Of a stretch of 45,373 nucleotides of DNA, positions 36,670-44,479 are shown in pieces (within the stretch, counting starts at the first letter, position 1; each line of letters opens with the position of its first letter). The notes under the pieces were generated by a model, which searched no databases, had not been told where the DNA came from, and saw only the letters and a program-made list of their open reading frames with translations. Where the stretch lies: positions 1 to 45,373 of the forward strand of contig JAEOTR010000037.1 of NCBI GenBank assembly GCA_016839705.1, read 5' to 3'. The DNA comes from Promethearchaeota archaeon. GTDB taxonomy: Archaea > Asgardarchaeota > Lokiarchaeia > Sigyniarchaeales > SOKP01. The translations under genes were made by a program, and so were the position numbers.

Positions 36670-37932
36670 TTAGGTCTTAAAAGCCCATTCTCCTTTTCTC
36701 ATTATAGGTTCAACAGTTCCGTCTTCCTTTATTCCGTCGACATTCATTTCTTCTGATCCTATCATAAAATCTAAATGAAATAGGCACTTATTACCACCAG
36801 CGATAGAGAATTCCTCATCCGACATGGTTTCACCGTTCTCTAAGCAAGTTCTTAAACCATTACCCAAAGCAATATGACAGGATGCATTTTCATCAATTAG
36901 AATGTTATAAAACAGTATACCAGACTGGGAAATGGGAGAATTATGGGGGACTAACGATACTTCACCTAATCGAGATGCTCCCTCATTTGTTTCGAGCAAA
37001 TTACGTAAGAATTTTTCACCAGTTTTAGCAGTAGCTTTGATAACTTTTCCCTTAGAGAATGTTAAACTTAATTCTTCGATTAAAACATCCGTTACTAGTG
37101 GTTTAGTTGCAGTAACTGTCCCTTCTGTTTTATCCATATGAGGTGTAGTGAATATTTCTTCTGTAGGAATGTTCACCACATTACTAATCCCCCCTTGAGT
37201 AGTAAAATAAGCATTCTTCCAAATATGTCTTTGAGGTAACCCTATTGTTAGATCGGTTTTAGGTGCTCTAAATCTAAGTGAACGATATCTTTTCTGATTT
37301 AAATAAGATGACTTTGTTGTTAGTTGATCGATGTGATCTTGCCACTTTGAGATTGGATCTTTATGTTTAATCCGACAAATATCAAAAATAATATCCCAAA
37401 GTTTTGTTTTTCGCTCCTCTTGAGGGATATTGGGAAGGACTTTATCTACCCAGCCATCTATAGGGGCGGCTACAGCTGTCCAGTTTACCATTCCTTTCCT
37501 ACGTAAGTCACTTGAAGGTTTATTATATGTTAGAGAGGTTTTGCGAGCAGTTAAAATTAAATCAGAATCTTGCCCTGAAAGTAAATCAGGATTTAAAATC
37601 GGAAAGATAAGCATTGCATCAGCTTCTTTAGCTATATTAAATCCCGCATCTGCCCTCCATTTTGGGTACTCTTCAAATGAGTCTCTGGGAGCATTCTGGT
37701 ATCGAATCAAGCGTATCTTATCATCATCCCATAGTACATCAACCAACCTAGCCCCAACTTGATAAGCCTTTTTGACAACCATTCTTATTAACGGAGCTAA
37801 TTCAAGTGGTATACCATATCTGGATGCTGAAGGGGCACCAATTAATAAACGTTGTCCAGGTTGTAGATTTAATCCAACTTTAACAATTACTTCTGCATAC
37901 TTTTCTAAATTTTGTTCAAATTCCGAAGACAT
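36670..37932 (-). CDS. M29-family metallo-aminopeptidase (AmpS-like)
   Basis: A 420-residue aminopeptidase of family M29 (thermophilic aminopeptidase T/AmpS). The start is LEKYAEVIVKVGLNLQPGQRLLI, typical of the family. The metal ligands appear present: E258 or E259 in NIPTEEIFTTPH, E324 in RLGEVSLVP, H353 in CHIALGNGL, and H386 with D388 in FHLDFMIGS. The family uses two Co or Zn ions to release N-terminal residues from peptides. Length is normal. Its stop is only 3 bp from that of the convergent aminotransferase. Confidence 0.9.
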   Translation of the reverse strand: MSSEFEQNLEKYAEVIVKVGLNLQPGQRLLIGAPSASRYGIPLELAPLIRMVVKKAYQVGARLVDVLWDDDKIRLIRYQNAPRDSFEEYPKWRADAGFNIAKEADAMLIFPILNPDLLSGQDSDLILTARKTSLTYNKPSSDLRRKGMVNWTAVAAPIDGWVDKVLPNIPQEERKTKLWDIIFDICRIKHKDPISKWQDHIDQLTTKSSYLNQKRYRSLRFRAPKTDLTIGLPQRHIWKNAYFTTQGGISNVVNIPTEEIFTTPHMDKTEGTVTATKPLVTDVLIEELSLTFSKGKVIKATAKTGEKFLRNLLETNEGASRLGEVSLVPHNSPISQSGILFYNILIDENASCHIALGNGLRTCLENGETMSDEEFSIAGGNKCLFHLDFMIGSEEMNVDGIKEDGTVEPIMRKGEWAFKT

Positions 37933-38085
37933 TCTTAACTTTCCTACGACTTGATAATCAAAAATTAAATAAATGATATAATAATTCGTACTTCATAAAG
38001 TTACCAAACTAAATGAAAAGCATAGAATAATACTTTTCAAATAATAATTTGAGAATTTAATAGTATGCTATTTAATGAAAGGTGG

Positions 38086-38433
38086 TTATTTAGGCATATA
38101 GAATTTGCATAAATTACACTGATTTGCTCTTAATCTTCTTTCTGGGCCTAAGATTATAAGCCTTTCTGTCATATCCCCACCACATTTCGGGCAACTCTTA
38201 GCAAAATTATCTTTAATTGAATTTAAAACATTTTGAATTCCTTTTTCTAACTTTATTAATTCTACCGCGTTTTCAATTATTTTTTCAGCGGATACCATGC
38301 CTATACCTTTAATCCATGCCAATTCTTTAGGTTTAGAATTTGCTATCTCATCAATTGATTTAATACCAGCATTCATTAACCTTTCCGCAGCAGTAGGTCC
38401 AATTCCTCTTACACGTACCAATTCCTCAATCAT
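38086..38433 (-). CDS. Helix-hairpin-helix + zinc-ribbon protein
   Basis: A 115-residue protein. Residues 1-62 contain two helix-hairpin-helix elements: VRGIGPTAAERLMNAGIKSIDEIA and IKGIGMVSAEKIIENA, the type that binds the DNA backbone or joins repair complexes. Residues 81-109 hold CPKC (81-84) and CNLC (106-109), a zinc ribbon. HhH domains followed by a ribbon suggest a nucleic-acid-binding protein, perhaps part of recombination, repair or RNA polymerase work. No catalytic motif is seen. It is isolated, with 150 bp spacers on either side. Confidence 0.7.
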   Translation of the reverse strand: MIEELVRVRGIGPTAAERLMNAGIKSIDEIANSKPKELAWIKGIGMVSAEKIIENAVELIKLEKGIQNVLNSIKDNFAKSCPKCGGDMTERLIILGPERRLRANQCNLCKFYMPK

Positions 38434-38579
38434 AAATAACCCAAATTAAAGGATATGTATATATGACTTTAAAAAAATCTTTATCTAGATCGTTATGAAT
38501 CTTTAATTTCAACTATTCTATATAATATAATTGTAATTAGTTAAAATAAAATTTAAGTTGAAAGAATAAAAAAAAAGAT

Positions 38580-39311
38580 CTATTTCTCGAGTTGACGCGC
38601 TACACCAATATACATTAAATATCCTCCCACAATAGCACAAATAATGCCCGTCCCTACTGCTATTGTTCTAAAAATCGAATCATTTAAGAAATTCGAAATT
38701 GCTATTGTGTATAAAAAGATCATAAAAGCACAGAAACCATATATAAAATTTTTCCATTTCTTTTTTAATTGTACATCTTCAAATTTATGGTATGCTCGAT
38801 ATGAAAGATATAATACCGGACCGACAGCAAATATTGATTCAATACAGATTACATAAACAAAAAGAGATATTCCCCAAACTGGTGACCACTCATCAAGTGT
38901 TACACCCCAACCTGGTTGGATAAATCCTGGTAGGACAAAAAAAATCATACAAAACATAAGTATACCATAACCAATTAATATAAACAATTGTTTCTTCGTA
39001 TTGATATATTTTTCTGATTTGAGCAGCATTAATTCGAATACTACAAAAAAAATCGGGGAATAGTACATAAAAAAATTCGTTAAGAAGTTTAAAACCCGTA
39101 CAACATCTACATTAGGGATGGGGCCATAAATAAAGTTAATTATAAGCCCAATAACACCAAATAGATAAAATCCTGCGAATATAAAGTTTAGCCTTTTCCT
39201 GTCTCGCTTAAGAATACGATATACTAAATAAGCATCCCATAAACAAACAAGCATTTGAGCGCCGTAGATGGTTATAATACGTATTGGACTTTCCAATTGA
39301 AAAAAAACCAT
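38580..39311 (-). CDS. Seven-helix membrane protein, array copy 1
   Basis: A 243-residue membrane protein with seven predicted helices. It starts MVFFQLESPIRIITIYGAQ and shares a basic loop after helix 1 (ILKRDRKRLNFIF) and a FxxLLxSEK-type loop after helix 3 with two adjacent genes. Between helices 5 and 6 is a charged loop (KFEDVQLKKKWKNF). Helix 7 ends in YIGVARQLEK. There is no lysine in helix 7, so it is not a retinal rhodopsin. The topology resembles the seven-helix input part of some sensor kinases, but no kinase follows. Family unknown. First of three tandem paralogues on the minus strand. Confidence 0.7.
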   Translation of the reverse strand: MVFFQLESPIRIITIYGAQMLVCLWDAYLVYRILKRDRKRLNFIFAGFYLFGVIGLIINFIYGPIPNVDVVRVLNFLTNFFMYYSPIFFVVFELMLLKSEKYINTKKQLFILIGYGILMFCMIFFVLPGFIQPGWGVTLDEWSPVWGISLFVYVICIESIFAVGPVLYLSYRAYHKFEDVQLKKKWKNFIYGFCAFMIFLYTIAISNFLNDSIFRTIAVGTGIICAIVGGYLMYIGVARQLEK

Positions 39312-39483
39312 TTGAAATCACTCTAGAAAGCTTATTTTGTTTTATTTAAAAATTTTTGTTATTGTAATTATTTTTTGTAATTATTAATACTGCTCTTATT
39401 GGAGTGATTTAGGAATATATTTTTCAAAAGTGTTACTTAAAGGAATCACCTTGTTTAAAATAAAAAAAAAAAAGAATATCTAA

Positions 39484-40200
39484 TTACTCTATGCTTTTTC
39501 CTACACCATAATAAATTAAATAACCACCAATTAATGCTAGTATTAACCCGAGTGCCCCCATTCCGATTCTGAAAGTCGAATTATTTAGTGTATTAGATAT
39601 AAATATTCCATACATAAAAATAAAAAGAGCACATACACCGACAATAAAAAATTTCCATCTTTTTTTCAATGTTTCATCTTCGAATTTTTTGGAAATTTGC
39701 ATAGCAAAATACAAGGTTGGGATTATACCTCCGAGAGTAACCACCAGTAACACATAGATGAAAAATGGTACACTCCAAATAGGTGCCAAGCTAGCATTAA
39801 GAGTTACACCAAATCCTTCAACGAAAACAAGGAGGATCATGCAAAATAACGCTATTCCATAAATTAGTATTATTAGTAACTGTTTGGGGAATGTTATGAC
39901 TTTTTCAGATTTCAATAGTATTAGCTCAAAAATAACCAAAAATATTACAGCAAAATAGATAAAGAAATTTGTCAAAAAATTTAAAATCCGAACAATAGTA
40001 TCATCTACAATCGGAGCATAAATGAAATTAATGAATAATCCTGCTACTACAGACAAGTAAAACAGTGAAAAAATGATATTTAATCTTTTCCTATCCCGTT
40101 TAAGAATCTTATATGCTAAAAAGAGGAAAAATGCGAATAGTATGCCTTGAGCACCATAGATTGTGAAAGCTCGAGTTGCGTCTAATTGATATAAGACCAT
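39484..40200 (-). CDS. Seven-helix membrane protein, array copy 2
   Basis: A 238-residue paralogue of the neighbouring gene. I place the start at ATG 40200 because MVLYQLDATRAFTIYGAQ lines up with the copy-1 start; an upstream GTG (40209) would add three residues. Shared landmarks are ILKRDRKRLNIIFSLFYL after helix 1, NFLTNFFIYFAVIFLVIFELILLKSEK around helix 3, KFEDETLKKRWKFFIVG before helix 6, and GGYLIYYGVGKSIE at the end. It has seven helices and no recognisable soluble domain. It probably arose by tandem duplication. Function is unknown. Intact, unlike the third copy. Confidence 0.7.
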   Translation of the reverse strand: MVLYQLDATRAFTIYGAQGILFAFFLFLAYKILKRDRKRLNIIFSLFYLSVVAGLFINFIYAPIVDDTIVRILNFLTNFFIYFAVIFLVIFELILLKSEKVITFPKQLLIILIYGIALFCMILLVFVEGFGVTLNASLAPIWSVPFFIYVLLVVTLGGIIPTLYFAMQISKKFEDETLKKRWKFFIVGVCALFIFMYGIFISNTLNNSTFRIGMGALGLILALIGGYLIYYGVGKSIE

Positions 40201-40343
40201 ATATTTCACTCATTTATTTATTTTTTATTTAAAATAGTTTTGTTATTGTAACTATTTGCATTTCTCTATTTATTATTATTGCTGTTTTATGATTGAATGA
40301 GGATGATAAATTCTAAGAGTTAATTATAATGAATTCATTCATT

Positions 40344-41029
40344 CAAGTTGTCTTCCGACCCCATAATAAATGAGGAATAAAGATATTAACGTAGGGAGAG
40401 ACAATATTGACCAGACTAATCTAAAAATATCACTATTTAAAGTGTTTGAAAATGATGTACCATAATAAAGAAAGAAATAACCAAGCACTCCAATTAAAAA
40501 GTATTTCCATTTTTTTTAAAATGTAGATTTTCAAATTTAGAATAAATTTTTAACGAAAAATAACTTGTAGGGATAATCAATATAGTACTACAAACGATAA
40601 TTGAATATATAAAGAAACTCCCACTCCAATGTGGTTTCCAATTAGTACTTTGATTTATTTGAATCCCGTTTGGAATAAAAAGTAATCCTAAAAGAACAAT
40701 GGCGACGACAACTAACAACGCAATTTGGATTTTTGTATTAAACTTATCAACTGGTTTTAAAAGAATTAATGTAAAGATTAACAATAAGATCAAAGAATAA
40801 CAAACTAAGTAATAAGTTATAAAATGTAAAATGTAAACAATATTCTCTACAAAAATATTCGCATAGATGATATTAATTAAACCACCAATAGTGGTGGAAA
40901 TGAAAAAGCCACTTAAGTAGAGATTGGTTCTTTTCTTACCTCTTTTTAGGATATAACTGCCATATAAAAAAAGAAAATCGCAAAACCTCCTTGTATTACG
41001 TAAATCTGTAGGAATCTTGCTAAATCCAT
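40344..41029 (-). pseudogene. Seven-helix membrane protein, array copy 3, two frameshifts
   Basis: Homology to copies 1 and 2 runs the full length (ATG at 41029, TGA at 40344-40346) in three frame segments. It begins MDLARFLQIYVIQGGFA, then breaks at a T-run (A-run at 40966-40972 on plus). It resumes SYILKRGKKRTNLYLSGF, aligning with ILKRDRKRLN, and reads through KFNTKIQIALL and IYSKFENLHFKK to a second break in an A-run (T-run at 40510-40517 on plus). It ends KWKYFLIGVLGYF...YYGVGRQLE. Each break needs one added base. Both breaks are in homopolymers, so either a decayed gene or sequencing/assembly slips. Confidence 0.75.
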
Positions 41030-41230
41030 AATTACTGTATCCCCTTTTTAAAAAGAAATTTGATGTAGTTTTGTCTAATAAGGAATACTATTTATTTTGT
41101 TTTCTAATAATTTAAAGATATATGATTCAAATCTTATTGTTAACGATGAGAACGAACTATTTGACTTTTTATTCAGCAAATTAATTGTAAAAGATGTAAA
41201 AAACAATAATTAACATAAACCTTTTTTAGG

Positions 41231-41425
41231 TTATTTCTCGCGCCATTCTTGCCCACATTTTCCACATCTAAACTTCTTTCCATACACTCTGGGATAATCA
41301 CTAATAATATTTGTTTTATCTGTAGTCTCATGAATCATATACTTATTTTCTTCATCACAGCTTGGACATTTTCGCCGACCCTCAGTCTTCTCAATTGTGA
41401 GTATATCGTTCAATTCTTCACTCAT
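41231..41425 (-). CDS. TFS/RPB9-like small zinc-ribbon protein
   Basis: A 64-residue protein with two Cys pairs: CPSC at 20-23 and CGKC at 54-57, then QEWREK. The Cys positions and the G-x-E-W-R ending recall the C-terminal zinc ribbon of TFS/TFIIS and RPB9. However, the acidic D-E loop of TFIIS that reaches into the polymerase active site is missing (the loop here is DKTNIISDYPRVYG), and there is no N-terminal domain. So it is not a true TFS; it could be a polymerase- or ribosome-associated ribbon. It stands alone between the seven-helix array and the pseudo-GTPase. Confidence 0.6.
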   Translation of the reverse strand: MSEELNDILTIEKTEGRRKCPSCDEENKYMIHETTDKTNIISDYPRVYGKKFRCGKCGQEWREK

Positions 41426-41556
41426 TTGATATTTATCAACTCCATATTTGCAAAACTCTCATTTTTCCAAATTATATCTTAAAATGTATTATATTATTTT
41501 TATAACTTTTCTCTTTTTTACTATGACAAGATTATAAATTAATGGTATAAAATTGA

Positions 41557-42168
41557 TCAAAATTGATTAATTTGTCCATTATATTCCTTGATAAGTGATT
41601 TTCCATAAAGTTGAGCTTCTTCAAATAATTCTGGACTAGAATATCTGAAACGAAAAATAAAATCGTTAAACATTTTCTTATAAATCTTTATGATATCCTT
41701 ATTTTTATTATAAATTTCATAACAATAAATAACGTTTAAATATCTTGAAATTTCCTCCAAATTAAACCGACTAATTCGTAGTTTGTTTAAAGGATTATTT
41801 TTGGAGTTTTGTTCAAGATCTAATCCAACGAGTATTGAAATCCCTTGAAAGTAGTAGATTTCATTAAATTCTTCAATAATATCTTTAGAATATTGATAAA
41901 TAGATTTGGGATTAAACAAATTTACAGCTAATATAATTACATCAAGTTTCTCTATCTCATCAAATTTATGTATTAATTCCTCAATATTCTCAACCAAAAA
42001 CACTTTAATTTTTATTGGAATATCCTCGACAACAACTAAGAAATCTGAATAGCTTTCAGATGAGATAGGTTTTATGGCAAATTGCTTTATGTCGTTTAAA
42101 AAAATATCTGTATTATAATCTACATTACCAACAATTCCTATTCGTAGGCTATAACTAATTTTTTTCAA
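41557..42168 (-). CDS. Degenerate Ras-like small GTPase (pseudo-GTPase)
   Basis: A 203-residue protein with a P-loop GTPase-like layout but decayed motifs. After LRIGIVGNV the Walker A (G-x4-G-K-S/T) reads G14-NVDY-N19-T20-D21, so the G, K and S/T positions are all replaced. The middle strand IIKVFLVENIEE matches the G3 strand without the D-x-x-G. VIILAVNLFNPKSIYQYSKDIIEE fits the next strand and helix. SILVGLDLEQN sits where N-K-x-D would be, keeping the Asp but not N-K. It probably cannot bind GTP normally. Asgard genomes carry many small GTPases; this reads as a divergent branch, possibly a scaffold or regulator. Confidence 0.5.
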   Translation of the reverse strand: MKKISYSLRIGIVGNVDYNTDIFLNDIKQFAIKPISSESYSDFLVVVEDIPIKIKVFLVENIEELIHKFDEIEKLDVIILAVNLFNPKSIYQYSKDIIEEFNEIYYFQGISILVGLDLEQNSKNNPLNKLRISRFNLEEISRYLNVIYCYEIYNKNKDIIKIYKKMFNDFIFRFRYSSPELFEEAQLYGKSLIKEYNGQINQF

Positions 42169-42284
42169 CTAGATTCTTTCCGAAAACAATTATTATTGTT
42201 CTAAATTTATAATTACTAATAAATCATGTTAGTGAATAATTTCTATTAAAAAGATTTCTGACAACAATAAATTTGGGTAATGAA

Positions 42285-43211
42285 ATGCTTCTGGTTTATT
42301 TAGAATTGATTTTCATGATTATCATGTGGAGCTTTTCATTTGTTGTTGTAGATATTGCTGTTGAATTTATTTCTCCTTTATCATTTGCATTATATCGATT
42401 TGTTATTGCTTCATTTACATTTTTAATTATTGATCTCTATTTAAAGATAAGAAAAAATAAAGGAACTATTGATAATAACGAGAGCAAGAAATCTTTAAAA
42501 TTCCTCAAGAATGATTGGATTTTAATGATCCTTGCAAGTATTACTGGGATTTCTTTTTTCTTCCTTGCTCAATACACCGCAATACAAATAATAGGTCCTT
42601 CGCTCCCTGCCCTATTCGTATGTCTACTAGCTCCGGTTATTATTACAATTTTGGCATTAGTCTTTTTTAATGAAAAACTAACAGTTTTGAAGATTATTGG
42701 CTTTTTAATTGCTACTGTGGGGGGATTTCTTTTAATTACTGGCGGGGATTTGGCAAACCTCAGCCCTGAATCTCCAAGTTTTATTGGATATTTATTTGCA
42801 CTTATAACTCCTTTATTATGGGCAATATATTCAATAGCAACAAAAAAAATTATTCAAAAAAAATCAAACATTAAAACACTAAAATACATCGCTTACCTTG
42901 GAACTATAGAGCTTTTCGTTTTTGTGTTATTAAATAATGAATTATCAAATTTTATGATTAATCTCTTTAATGGTATTGTGCTTCTAAGTGCTTTATATAC
43001 TGGTATTGGATGCTACATTCTAGGTTATTATATTTGGCAAAATTCGCAGCTTAAGTTAAAATCCTCAAAAGCAGCATCATTCTTGTATATTGAACCTTTT
43101 ATAACACTTCTGTTTTCATTTTTACTTAAAAGAGGCGAAACGATTCTATTATGGAATATAATCGGAGGAATTATTGTACTAATTGCTGTACTTATAATAA
43201 ATTATAAATAA
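42285..43211 (+). CDS. DMT-superfamily (EamA) transporter
   Basis: A 308-residue membrane protein from ATG at 42285; a TTG four codons earlier is the alternative. It has ten predicted helices in two five-helix halves, the EamA duplication. The first half has MIIMWSFSFVVVDIAVEFISPLSFALYRF and the second FALITPLLWAIYSIATKKII, with LFVCLLAPVIITILALVFFNEKL and ASFLYIEPFITLLFSFLLKRGE as the paired E-x-L helix ends. The family exports or imports amino acids, nucleotide sugars and other metabolites; the cargo cannot be told. It ends 8 bp before a small possible gene on the same strand. Confidence 0.88.
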   Translation: MLLVYLELIFMIIMWSFSFVVVDIAVEFISPLSFALYRFVIASFTFLIIDLYLKIRKNKGTIDNNESKKSLKFLKNDWILMILASITGISFFFLAQYTAIQIIGPSLPALFVCLLAPVIITILALVFFNEKLTVLKIIGFLIATVGGFLLITGGDLANLSPESPSFIGYLFALITPLLWAIYSIATKKIIQKKSNIKTLKYIAYLGTIELFVFVLLNNELSNFMINLFNGIVLLSALYTGIGCYILGYYIWQNSQLKLKSSKAASFLYIEPFITLLFSFLLKRGETILLWNIIGGIIVLIAVLIINYK

Positions 43212-43218
43212 AAAAAGT

Positions 43219-43362
43219 TTGCTTGAATTTATTCTAAATGAAGGATTTTCAAAAATTGAAGTTGGAAAAATAAGAAATTTTTTAGGGGTTAACAAAAAAA
43301 CATATAAAGATATGATTTATACTAGATTTAAATCAAAATTTCATTTTAGAATTAAAAATTGA
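43219..43362 (+). CDS. Candidate 47-residue protein coupled to the next gene
   Basis: A TTG-start frame, MLEFILNEGFSKIEVGKIRNFLGVNKKTYKDMIYTRFKSKFHFRIKN. It begins 8 bp after the transporter stop and ends in TGA at 43360-43362, overlapping the next gene's TTG start (43359-43361) by 4 bases (TTGA), the same arrangement as ATGA overlaps elsewhere in the window. The composition is basic and helical, with a helix-turn-helix-like look (EVGKIRNFLGVNKKTYKDMI). No ATG is available. The absence of an ATG keeps confidence low, while the overlap favours a real gene. Confidence 0.35.
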   Translation: MLEFILNEGFSKIEVGKIRNFLGVNKKTYKDMIYTRFKSKFHFRIKN

Positions 43363-43862
43363 GGTGTTTGATTATCGCACGAAGAATATATGTAAAAGGT
43401 AAAAAAACTCACGCAAAGGGAGAGACATTTACTCAAGATAATGTTGGAGAAGAGAAAGAACGATTTTTAATTAGCCTTGATCTAATGAGTTTAAAAACTC
43501 GAAAGGACTACGATGCTTTAGGAAGAGTGGGGGAATTTTATTTTAAGATAGATGGACCTAAAACTTTTAAAGCACGATTTCCTAATAAAGGAGTCATTAA
43601 ACTCCAAAAAAATCAAACCTTTACAAGTAAAGCAGATTTATCACTATGGAGTCAATTTAAGACAGTCCGTAGGAATGAAGAAGTCGTTGAGCACATTAAA
43701 GTAATTATAAGAGAAATGGATCACTTGAAAAAAGATCAGACTGTAGCAGAGCAAGATATAGAAATAAAACTACCCCAACAAACTGAATACTTAATAGTCC
43801 AAGATGCAGATGAAGACATAAAAGCTAAAATTCGAGTTCAAGCAACCAGAACCAGATATTAA
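43359..43862 (+). CDS. Hypothetical beta-rich protein
   Basis: A 167-residue protein with no ATG near its start. Candidate starts are TTG at 43359 (MRCLIIARR...) and TTG at 43368 (MIIARRIYVKGKK); a GAGGTG at 43361-43366 is too close to serve the second well. The sequence is strand-rich: RFLISLDLMSLKTRKDY, GEFYFKIDGPKTFKARFPNKGVIKL, then HIKVIIREMDHLKKD and ending AKIRVQATRTRY. This looks like a compact all-beta domain, perhaps C2-like, but I do not recognise a family. No signal or membrane segment. Confidence 0.6.
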   Translation: MRCLIIARRIYVKGKKTHAKGETFTQDNVGEEKERFLISLDLMSLKTRKDYDALGRVGEFYFKIDGPKTFKARFPNKGVIKLQKNQTFTSKADLSLWSQFKTVRRNEEVVEHIKVIIREMDHLKKDQTVAEQDIEIKLPQQTEYLIVQDADEDIKAKIRVQATRTRY

Positions 43863-43918
43863 ATATTCTCTTTTTTTCTTTTATTTTAATTAATAAAAAT
43901 TATAAGAAAAAAAATCCA
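43863..43918. terminator. T-rich terminator region
   Basis: After the hypothetical gene there are runs TTTTTTTCTTTTATTTT, then AAAAATT and an A-run toward the minus-strand small gene. It sits between convergent reading frames and suits intrinsic termination in both directions. Confidence 0.4.
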
Positions 43919-43924
43919 ATTTCT

Positions 43925-44095
43925 CTAGTTTCTTTTCTCGAATTCGATGTAATCTTTATATAATTTTAACGTTCCTTCTTTTTCTAAAAACTTCCGTACT
44001 TCAGGGAGTTCAAAATAAAGACCTAATTCATAAAATTTCCAGAATATAAGAGTTACTTTAAAAGTGTATTCTTCTTCTGATGTTGAATATGTCAT
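43925..44095 (-). CDS. Small 56-residue hypothetical protein
   Basis: An ATG frame of 56 codons beginning MTYSTSEEEYTFKVTLIFWK and ending FLEKEGTLKLYKDYIEFEKRN. It is charged and aromatic, with no Cys motif. The last 25 residues (LPEVRKFLEKEGTLKLY) loosely recall the C-terminal helical end of M1 aminopeptidases, so it may be a remnant, but the resemblance is weak. The mixed composition suggests a real, small gene rather than spacer. The promoter and partners are unclear; it faces the hypothetical beta-rich gene convergently. Confidence 0.4.
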   Translation of the reverse strand: MTYSTSEEEYTFKVTLIFWKFYELGLYFELPEVRKFLEKEGTLKLYKDYIEFEKRN

Positions 44096-44479
44096 ATCTA
44101 TCCCATATAAGTTTTAACTAATCCTAATCATGTCATCAATTTAAAAATATTGGTTTTTGAGAAATTAAAAACCTTAGATTATTTCTTCCATGAAGGTTAA
44201 GAAAATGGTATTGTAGGTTATAGAATAAGAGTTACTGATCATATTGAAAAATTCTTCCCTGTTTTATAATAAGAACGTTTAGTATTTAAATATATCCATG
44301 CAAAGTTAATGGAAAAAAGCACACTTCCCCGATGAATGTAAAGATTTAAATATTTAATAATTCTTGAATAATACTTAATAGATATCTGATATCTGTGATA
44401 AGATTCTTACGAATTTCAATTGGTTGTAGGATTATTTAATTGAAAATATATGCAAAATACAAAAATATAGGGTGTAGGC
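44096..44479. other. Intergenic region with an 8-bp tandem repeat
   Basis: About 380 bp with no convincing gene on either strand. Exact tandem repeat GATATCTG x2 at 44381-44396 lies 84-99 bp upstream of the serine hydrolase start; TATA-like TATTTAAATATATCC is at 44283-44297. It probably holds the promoter of the hydrolase gene. Confidence 0.45.

Noticed and set aside
37430..37954. Plus-strand open frames opposite the M29 gene
   Set aside because: They mirror the real M29 coding frame on the other strand and have no family signature.
38580..40200. Seven-helix proteins as microbial rhodopsins
   Set aside because: The last helix has no lysine to bind retinal, and the usual proton-transfer residues are not recognisable.
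41231..41425. Transcription factor S (TFS)
   Set aside because: The Cys pattern fits a ribbon, but the acidic D-E tip and the N-terminal domain are missing.
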